A DNA stretch of 38,251 bases, taken from Alicyclobacillus tolerans. Its GTDB lineage: Bacteria > Bacillota > Bacilli > Alicyclobacillales > Alicyclobacillaceae. The stretch is from positions 1 to 38,251 of the forward strand of contig NZ_JAJFNK010000046.1 in assembly GCF_021739485.1 (NCBI RefSeq). The letters run 5' to 3'. Under the pieces are notes generated by a model. That model worked only from the letters and a program-made list of their open reading frames with translations, had not been told where the DNA came from and made no database searches. The stretch's first letter is position 1. Every line of letters starts with the position of its first letter. Position numbers and translations under genes: made by a program. Shown here in pieces: positions 33,413 through 38,251 of the stretch.

Positions 33413-34201
33413 ATGGGGACAAAGTTCTACCAGGTGGATGCGTTTACGAACCAGGCTTTTCGAGGAAATCCGGCTGCTGTTTGCGTTTTGTCGCATCCTC
33501 AAAGCGAACGCTGGATGCAGGACGTTGCAGCAGAGATGAATTTATCTGAAACCGCGTTTCTTCTTCCAAAGGATGACGGATATTCGTTAAGGTGGTTTAC
33601 TCCGGTTACCGAAGTCGACCTCTGCGGTCATGCCACTTTGGCGAGCGCCCATGTTTTGTGGGAAAACGGATACCTCAAACCGAATCAACAAGCTCGTTTT
33701 TTTACCAAAAGCGGCGTGTTATTCGCGAATAAAAGGCAAGACTGGGTTGAGCTCGACTTTCCGTCAGAGCCTGAGCAAGAGGTGGTTTGTCCGCCTCAAC
33801 TCATGGAAGCCCTTGGCAAGATTGTCAAGTACACCGGTAAGAACCGCTTTGACTACCTCGTCGAACTCGCTTCAGAGGCGGATGTAAGGGCTCTGCAGCC
33901 CGATTGGCCGCTGCTTGGCCAAGTGGACGCACGCGGAATTATTGTCACGAGCCGTTCGAGCACTTCAGAGTTTGACTTTATTTCTCGAGCCTTTTTCCCC
34001 ACCATTGGGATTCAGGAGGACCCGGTCACGGGTTCTGCGCATTGTTGTCTAGGGCCGTACTGGAAAAAGAAGTTGCATCAAGACGACTTCGTTGCCTATC
34101 AGGCTTCCGCCAGAGGCGGAGTGGTTCAGGTGTCCGTTCAAGACGCGAGAACCCTCTTGGCAGGACAGGCTGTTACGGTCATGAATGGCGAGATTTTATG
34201 A
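33413..34201 (+). CDS. PhzF-family isomerase/epimerase
   Basis: 262 residues. It begins with the family start YQVDAFTNQAFRGNPAAVCV and has the catalytic Glu46 in LSETAFL, FTPVTEVDLCGHATLASAHV, and the second-half signature FFPTIGIQEDPVTGSAHCCL. PhzF relatives isomerise small metabolites; no phenazine genes are nearby, so the substrate is unknown. GGCGGTGA precedes the ATG. A 9-bp inverted repeat follows the stop. Confidence 0.9.
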   Translation: MGTKFYQVDAFTNQAFRGNPAAVCVLSHPQSERWMQDVAAEMNLSETAFLLPKDDGYSLRWFTPVTEVDLCGHATLASAHVLWENGYLKPNQQARFFTKSGVLFANKRQDWVELDFPSEPEQEVVCPPQLMEALGKIVKYTGKNRFDYLVELASEADVRALQPDWPLLGQVDARGIIVTSRSSTSEFDFISRAFFPTIGIQEDPVTGSAHCCLGPYWKKKLHQDDFVAYQASARGGVVQVSVQDARTLLAGQAVTVMNGEIL

Positions 34202-34206
34202 AATAA

Positions 34207-34253
34207 CGGCAAATGCGCCTAAGGGCATTACACCCTCTGAGGCCCATTTGCCG
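34207..34253 (+). terminator. possible terminator after the PhzF-family gene
   Basis: CGGCAAATG (34207-34215) pairs perfectly with CATTTGCCG (34245-34253) around a loop that can itself pair. No T run follows. Confidence 0.45.
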
Positions 34254-34329
34254 CCTTCAACCCGCTTAGCGCAAACGGTTCAACTACACGCTGCAGTGTC
34301 CTGTGATTTCAGAAGTGCAAATGGCGGAA

Positions 34330-34422
34330 CTAGTCTTTGTGGTCATCGTGGAGACCGACTTTCATCATGTATACAAAGAATGCGACCATGGCCAGAAAAA
34401 CTCCACCAACGGCGTAGAACAC
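34330..34422 (-). CDS. 30-residue single-span membrane protein, CydS-like
   Basis: A GTG start eight bases after GGGGAGG begins a product with one helix (VGGVFLAMVAFFVYMM) and a charged tail (KVGLHDDHKD). Size, single helix and the VGL.D.H tail resemble CydS, the third subunit of some Bacillales cytochrome bd oxidases, as I remember its sequence. The cydAB genes are 18 kb away, so the link is uncertain. The tail composition and good ribosome binding site support a real gene. Confidence 0.45.
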   Translation of the reverse strand: MFYAVGGVFLAMVAFFVYMMKVGLHDDHKD

Positions 34423-34643
34423 GGCTCTCGCCTCCCCACATGAGGAAAAGTGAAGCTTACAAATTTAATTATAATTCAGAATATTTAGAGATAAATACCG
34501 GGAGGGGGATTTTATCGCAGTTTTGTGCGGTGAAAAGTTCAGGGCAGGAAAAAATTGTGCGGGTGGTCATGGGACGAATACCGCTCCGTGCTACTAGTCC
34601 AGAGTCATAAATTGAAGCATATCGCGAAGAAAGGGGGGACGTC

Positions 34644-34763
34644 ATGATGTACGGAGCATTTGGAGGATACACCCGCTGGGCGGTCGTGTTTCTGATCATC
34701 TTCGTCCTGTTCATCTTGCTCGTTCCATATGCGGTGACGACTTGCACCACGACCACGTATTGA
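34644..34763 (+). CDS. YjcZ-family-like small sporulation protein, 39 residues
   Basis: A strong AAGGGGGGA site precedes two adjacent ATG codons. The product has the MYGAFGG start, then one long hydrophobic helix (VVFLIIFVLFILLVPYAV) and a threonine-rich end. The MYG.FGG plus (F/V)ILL helix pattern is that of YjcZ-type sporulation proteins. Followed by a good hairpin. Confidence 0.6.
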   Translation: MMYGAFGGYTRWAVVFLIIFVLFILLVPYAVTTCTTTTY

Positions 34764-34806
34764 GCGTGCGAATACAAAGGTGAGTCAGGTGGCACATGGA
34801 GTACCC

Positions 34807-34829
34807 AGGCGTGGACTCAAGCCACGCCT
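34807..34829. terminator. terminator between the YjcZ-like gene and kdpE
   Basis: AGGCGTGG (34807-34814) pairs perfectly with CCACGCCT (34822-34829) around a seven-base loop, followed on the plus strand by ATTCCCTTTGTTTG. Serves the plus-strand gene and possibly kdpE. Confidence 0.65.
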
Positions 34830-34850
34830 ATTCCCTTTGTTTGTCGGAAC

Positions 34851-35537
34851 TTAACTGGGTTCCGTGAGCCGGTAGCCGACGCCTGGCTCAGTTGTGAGGA
34901 GAATCGGGCGCGTTGGATCACTCTCGATTTTCTTTCTTAGATGTCCGACATAAACCCGCAAATAGTGGCTGGCTGTTTCGTAATTTTGCCCTCCCCAGAC
35001 CTGCTGAAACAACTGCCGATGGGTCATCACCCGACCCGCGTGGGTAGCCAAAGCTTTGAGCAGGTCATATTCGATGGGGGTTAGTTTAATCGGTTCCCCA
35101 TCTCGGGTTACAACCCGGCGAACGAGGTCAATCGTCAGCGGACCTACGTGCACAACCGGTTCATCCGACTGATGCGAAACATGACGCAGTGCGACGCGAA
35201 TGCGAGCCATCAATTCTCCTGTGCCAAAGGGTTTGGTGACGTAATCGTCTGCGCCGCTATCGAGGGCCGACACCTTCCCAGCCTCGTCATCGCGAACCGT
35301 CAAGACGATGACCGGCGCACTGCACCACTCTCGGATCTGGGATAAAGCCTCTGTCCCATCCATATCGGGCAGCCCTAAATCGAGAATGATGAGATCGGGT
35401 CTCATCATGCTGGCTTGAAGAACCCCCTCTTTTCCAGTCGGCGCTTCGAGGGTAGAAAATCCATGAGCTTCCAAGGTAACGCGCAGGAGTTTACGGATCT
35501 GCGTTTCGTCGTCCACAATCAAGATCTTGGCTCCCAT
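34851..35537 (-). CDS. kdpE: response regulator KdpE
   Basis: 228 residues: a receiver domain with DD after ILIVDDE, phosphoacceptor D in LIILDLGLPDMDG, and K in VTKPFG; then an OmpR-type winged helix (LTPIEYDLLKALATHAGRVM, TEPGVGYRL). It should activate kdpFABC when phosphorylated. ATG 35537 is preferred because GGGGGA lies upstream; an ATG at 35558 overlaps the kdpD stop as ATGA but lacks a site. It follows kdpD. Confidence 0.92.
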   Translation of the reverse strand: MGAKILIVDDETQIRKLLRVTLEAHGFSTLEAPTGKEGVLQASMMRPDLIILDLGLPDMDGTEALSQIREWCSAPVIVLTVRDDEAGKVSALDSGADDYVTKPFGTGELMARIRVALRHVSHQSDEPVVHVGPLTIDLVRRVVTRDGEPIKLTPIEYDLLKALATHAGRVMTHRQLFQQVWGGQNYETASHYLRVYVGHLRKKIESDPTRPILLTTEPGVGYRLTEPS

Positions 35538-35554
35538 TTGAGTAGTCCCCCTTT

Positions 35555-37201
35555 TCATCCCTCGTCAAATCTATTCGTATCTCCCACAGGCAGTCGAATG
35601 GTGAAAACGGCGCCGCCTCCTGGAGCGTTGCTTGCAAAAATCTCTCCGCCGTGGGCCTGGACGATGCCTTTGCAGATCGCGAGTCCAAGGCCTGTCCCGG
35701 GAATTTTTTTCGTCGCATCGGAACGGTAGAACTTGTCAAATACCTTCTCCGTCTCGCCTGGGCGAATGCCAATTCCGAAGTCCCGCACGCGAATCGTTAA
35801 GACTCCGTCGTATTCCAAAACGTCCAGGTGAATGGGACTCGGTTCCGGAGAATACTTGACGGCATTGCTGAGAAGATTGACCAGTACTTGCTCAATCAAA
35901 ACATCGTCGACGGCAATGGGAGGCAAGTGGTTTTGCAGATTGACGTTGACGCTTCGATTCTGCAGAGAATCCTGAACCTTGGTGAGCGCAACACCGACGA
36001 TGTCCGACACGTCACACCAGTGCTTGTTCAAGCGAAGCATTCCGCTTTCCAAACGTACCATGCCCAAAAGATTAGTCACCAGCCGGTTCATCCGCATCGC
36101 ACCTTCGCGAATCGTGGCCAGCAATTCCCGTTGGTCTTCCGCAGAGAGCAGGTCTGCGCTTTCCGTCATTCCCGTTACGGCACCCAAAATGGTGGCGAGC
36201 GGGGTACGAAGTTCATGCGAAATCGAGTCCAACAGGGCGGTGCGCAAACGCTCCGATTCCGCCGTCAAATGGGCGATTTTTGCTTCCTCTTCAAAGTGGA
36301 CGCGCGCGACGGATACGGCGGCTAAGCCGGCTAGCGCCTGCACTACGCGAAGGCGGTTGTTGGCAACTCCAATGGGAGATGCATGTTCCGTCTCTATGCA
36401 CATGACCCCATGTATTTTCGATTCCGTTTTAAGAGGCACATACAACAAGGACGTGTCTCTGTGACTGTTGGTGCCGTAGCCAGCCATCTTCCCATGTTCG
36501 TACACCCAGCGCAAGATTCTAGGTTCGGCGATCGCGTCAGAGCCCGCCGCCTTGGCATCGTATTCGGGGTTGAACCCTTGCCTTGCGCGCACTTTGAGGT
36601 TTCCCGCAGGGTCCGGAAGTACGATGGCGGCAGACAGGCCTAAGGTTGCATGAGCATGCTGGACAATCTCTTGCAACACGGTGTCCAAGTCTCGGGCGGC
36701 GGCCACTTGGGTACTTAGGGTGTACAAAGCCGAAGTCACCGCTTCGCGTTCATGGGCCTCTTTAAACCGCTGGCGCAGCTGTGCCGCCAAACCGGCTGTA
36801 AACGCTGCGACGGCCAGGTACACCGCGAACGAAATCAAGTATCTCGCATCGCCGACTGTAAAGGTGAAAAGAGGTGGGACAAAAAACAGATCGAACGCGA
36901 TGACGCTGATGCCAGCAGCATAAAAGGATGGCCACAGTCCCCAACGGGTGGCCGTGACGAGTACAGGCAACAGGTACAAAAGAGCAATGTTGACCAACGT
37001 GAACAGGTATCCAACTTCCCAAAATAGGACGGTCAATCCGGCGACCATCAGGGAAGACAGCACATATGGGGTAAAGCGCGTTCCATTTGCGGACGTTTGG
37101 TTTAAACGGATTCCCGCCCTCGGCCAGGGTACGACATGGGAGCTGATGACTCGCCATTTGGGTCGGAAAGACCTCGTTTGTTTCGCCAGTCTTTGTTTCA
37201 C
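35555..37201 (-). CDS. kdpD: sensor kinase KdpD lacking the N-terminal KdpD/USP domains
   Basis: 548 residues against about 900 in full KdpD. It starts directly with the four-helix DUF4118 membrane region (LVNIALLYLLPVLVTATRWG, FDLFFVPPLFTFTVGDARYL), then a GAF-like domain, HisKA with the phosphoacceptor in SISHELRTPLATI, and HATPase_c (QVLVNLLSNAVKYSP, VRDFGIGI, GTGLGLAICKG). The N-terminal ATP-binding KdpD domain and universal stress protein domain are absent. The start is GTG with GGAG nine bases upstream; the preceding 30-odd residues before the first helix are not conserved. kdpE follows with overlap. Confidence 0.9.
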   Translation of the reverse strand: MKQRLAKQTRSFRPKWRVISSHVVPWPRAGIRLNQTSANGTRFTPYVLSSLMVAGLTVLFWEVGYLFTLVNIALLYLLPVLVTATRWGLWPSFYAAGISVIAFDLFFVPPLFTFTVGDARYLISFAVYLAVAAFTAGLAAQLRQRFKEAHEREAVTSALYTLSTQVAAARDLDTVLQEIVQHAHATLGLSAAIVLPDPAGNLKVRARQGFNPEYDAKAAGSDAIAEPRILRWVYEHGKMAGYGTNSHRDTSLLYVPLKTESKIHGVMCIETEHASPIGVANNRLRVVQALAGLAAVSVARVHFEEEAKIAHLTAESERLRTALLDSISHELRTPLATILGAVTGMTESADLLSAEDQRELLATIREGAMRMNRLVTNLLGMVRLESGMLRLNKHWCDVSDIVGVALTKVQDSLQNRSVNVNLQNHLPPIAVDDVLIEQVLVNLLSNAVKYSPEPSPIHLDVLEYDGVLTIRVRDFGIGIRPGETEKVFDKFYRSDATKKIPGTGLGLAICKGIVQAHGGEIFASNAPGGGAVFTIRLPVGDTNRFDEG

Positions 37202-37335
37202 CGCTCATGACTCCGTTCCTTCGCAAGACTAGTTCATTTCATTTATACCTCGCGTGCGGCTAGCCGTCGTCGATTTTTACGTTTTTTTTACACCGCAGCG
37301 CCATATCTCTATGCCATTTTGACGCTGTGTCGACC

Positions 37336-37361
37336 TACAATCTGTGTTGTATCGTCACAGA
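37336..37361. promoter_or_regulatory. inverted repeats in the kdp divergent promoter region
   Basis: Two nested palindromes are present: TACAA(37336-37340)-6-TTGTA(37347-37351) and TCTGTG(37341-37346)-9-CACAGA(37356-37361). They sit between kdpD and the kdpF side and are candidate KdpE or other regulator sites. A TTGACG at about 37318 could be a -35, but no well-spaced -10 was found. Confidence 0.4.
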
Positions 37362-37430
37362 CAGCCTACACCTTTTGCGGGCAATCGCCGAATGCACGGA
37401 CGTATTTTTCCTACATCAGGAGACATCCTT

Positions 37431-37478
37431 ATGAAATGGCAAGTATGGCTGTCGTGGAAACTATGGAAATTGGACTGA
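37431..37478 (+). CDS. 15-residue tryptophan-periodic leader peptide
   Basis: ATG at 37431 with AGGAG eight bases upstream opens a 15-codon frame, MKWQVWLSWKLWKLD, with Trp at positions 3, 6, 9 and 12. It ends 20 bases before the next small gene of the kdp operon. It may be a regulatory leader or a tiny amphipathic membrane peptide. Real translation is not proven. Confidence 0.4.
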   Translation: MKWQVWLSWKLWKLD

Positions 37479-37497
37479 AAGCCTGGGAGGGGCAGCT

Positions 37498-37581
37498 ATG
37501 GGTTACGTGTTGAGTATTGCTTTGTTTGCACTCTGTTATGGCATCTTTGCATGGTTTGTAAAGCTGTTTGACAAAGCTTGA
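37498..37581 (+). CDS. 27-residue membrane peptide upstream of kdpF
   Basis: GGGAGGGG precedes the ATG. One helix (VLSIALFALCYGIFAWFV) and a short KLFDKA tail. Small proteins of this kind are seen just before kdpF in some other genomes, ending in a similar charged motif. Fifteen bases separate its stop from the kdpF start. Role in the Kdp complex is inferred only from position. Confidence 0.6.
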   Translation: MGYVLSIALFALCYGIFAWFVKLFDKA

Positions 37582-37595
37582 GTGGAGGGCACATC

Positions 37596-37673
37596 ATGTG
37601 GGTTCTTTTGGCAATTTCCGCACTGCTAATGGCGTACCTCACGTACGTGATTTTTAATCCGGAGAAGTTCTAA
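37596..37673 (+). CDS. kdpF: Kdp potassium-transporting ATPase subunit KdpF
   Basis: 25 residues: one helix and the typical YVIFNPEKF end (YL..(L/I)..PE.F pattern of KdpF). GGAGGG lies six bases before the ATG. KdpF stabilises the KdpFABC complex. Twenty-one bases before kdpA. Confidence 0.85.
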   Translation: MWVLLAISALLMAYLTYVIFNPEKF

Positions 37674-37694
37674 CGATAAAAGGGGGTGGCGTGA

Positions 37695-38251
37695 GTGACT
37701 TTCGCAGGAACCATAGGAATCCTTGTGGTGGTGGCATTGATTTTGCTGCTGGCAATTCCTCTTGGAGGATACATTTACCGGGTGTTTACGGGACAACGAA
37801 ATTGGCTGGAGCCAATTTACGCCCCCGTGGAACGAGTCATCTACAAACTCGTTGGAATTAATCCAGCGGCGGAAATGGATTGGAAGAGCTACGTCAAAAC
37901 ATGGCTCTTAGTCCAGTTCATTATGGCAATTTTTGTCTACCTCATTTTTGTTTTCCAAGGCGTGTTGCCACTCAACCCAGACCACATCAAAGGGATGAGT
38001 TGGGACCTGGCCTTTAACACGGCGGCCAGCTTCATTACCAATACCAACTGGCAAAATTACGCGGGTGAACAGTCGATGTCTTACTTGGGGCAAATGATTG
38101 CCATCACGTACTTGCAGTTTACCTCCGCGGCCGCGGGTGTGGTGGCGGTAATTGCTTTTGTGCGAAGCATCGTAGCGAACAAGGGGAAGACGCTTGGGAA
38201 CTTTTGGGTGGACTACGTTAAAGTACACACCCGCATCTTGCTTCCGCTGGC
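37695..38251 (+). CDS. kdpA: potassium-transporting ATPase subunit KdpA (5' part)
   Basis: The frame is open to the window edge, giving about 185 residues of roughly 560. GTG 37695 follows GGGGGTG. Visible KdpA features: AIPLGGYIYRVF, the ERVIYKLVGINPAAEMDWKS region, FNTAASFITNTNWQNYAGE with the first selectivity-filter loop (TNTNWQ), and QFTSAAAGVVAVIAFVR. KdpA forms the potassium channel-like part of the pump. Truncated only by the window end. Confidence 0.95.
   Translation, partial: MTFAGTIGILVVVALILLLAIPLGGYIYRVFTGQRNWLEPIYAPVERVIYKLVGINPAAEMDWKSYVKTWLLVQFIMAIFVYLIFVFQGVLPLNPDHIKGMSWDLAFNTAASFITNTNWQNYAGEQSMSYLGQMIAITYLQFTSAAAGVVAVIAFVRSIVANKGKTLGNFWVDYVKVHTRILLPL

Noticed and set aside
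34441..34643. Small plus-strand frame starting at a GTG near 34540
   Set aside because: There is a GGGAGGGGG upstream, but the spacing is wrong for every start codon and the product has no recognisable pattern.

Overview
The window looks like chromosomal DNA of an aerobic, endospore-forming Firmicute. Alicyclobacillaceae or a nearby Bacillales family is my best guess. The evidence is a gerA-type germination operon with a GerC lipoprotein, a LysM/SleB cell-wall hydrolase behind a c-di-AMP riboswitch, RNase J, YjcZ-like and GerP-like small spore proteins, a sporulenol-type triterpene cyclase, and strong AGGAGG-type ribosome binding sites with frequent TTG/GTG starts. The family assignment is inference; no rRNA or other taxonomic marker is present.

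Layout. 1-3.3 kb: a squalene-hopene/sporulenol cyclase relative and a protein of 22-residue amphipathic repeats. 3.4-4.8 kb: an FMN-binding glutamate-synthase-like protein with a membrane anchor. 4.9-9.0 kb (minus): a four-gene germinant receptor operon, gerA-gerC-small 'D'-gerB, read in that order, with a decayed histidine-kinase fragment just upstream. 9.7-14.1 kb: a PrsA-like lipoprotein, small membrane proteins, a frameshifted CuA-type cupredoxin, a frameshifted glycine-rich membrane protein, an internally duplicated membrane protein and an EAL-domain protein. 14.5-20.6 kb: a compact cydABDC operon (bd oxidase plus its CydDC exporter) with stop/start overlaps and an in-frame 9-bp tandem repeat in cydC. 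20.7-24.9 kb: riboswitch-controlled LysM/SleB hydrolase, TerC family, COG4705-like and YnfA membrane proteins. 25-28.7 kb: RNase J, an excisionase-type HTH protein and prfC.

28.7-32 kb holds four 82-residue GerPA/GerPF-like paralogues (one minus, three plus) with sporulation-type promoter motifs, then a 58-residue AtzG/GatC-like protein translationally coupled to an amidase. 32-34.8 kb: a soluble chemoreceptor-like sensor, a possible independent small RNA, a PhzF-family protein, a 30-residue CydS-like minus-strand ORF and a YjcZ-like protein. 34.8-38.25 kb: the kdp locus, with kdpDE on the minus strand (KdpD lacks its usual N-terminal domains). Divergently there is a Trp-periodic 15-codon ORF, a 27-residue membrane protein, kdpF and the 5' part of kdpA, which runs off the window.

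Functionally the window mixes spore biology (cyclase, Ger operon, GerP-like cluster, SleB-like hydrolase), low-oxygen respiration (CydABDC), potassium/c-di-AMP-linked physiology (riboswitch, kdp) and housekeeping RNA and translation genes. No prophage, IS element, CRISPR array, tRNA or rRNA was seen. Several genes carry apparent frameshifts (cupredoxin, 12 kb membrane protein, possibly the EAL gene); some could be sequencing errors. No single locus stands out as a clearly new system. The best candidates for something undescribed are the GerP-like cluster, the periodic-Trp ORF before kdp and the 33.1-33.3 kb RNA candidate.
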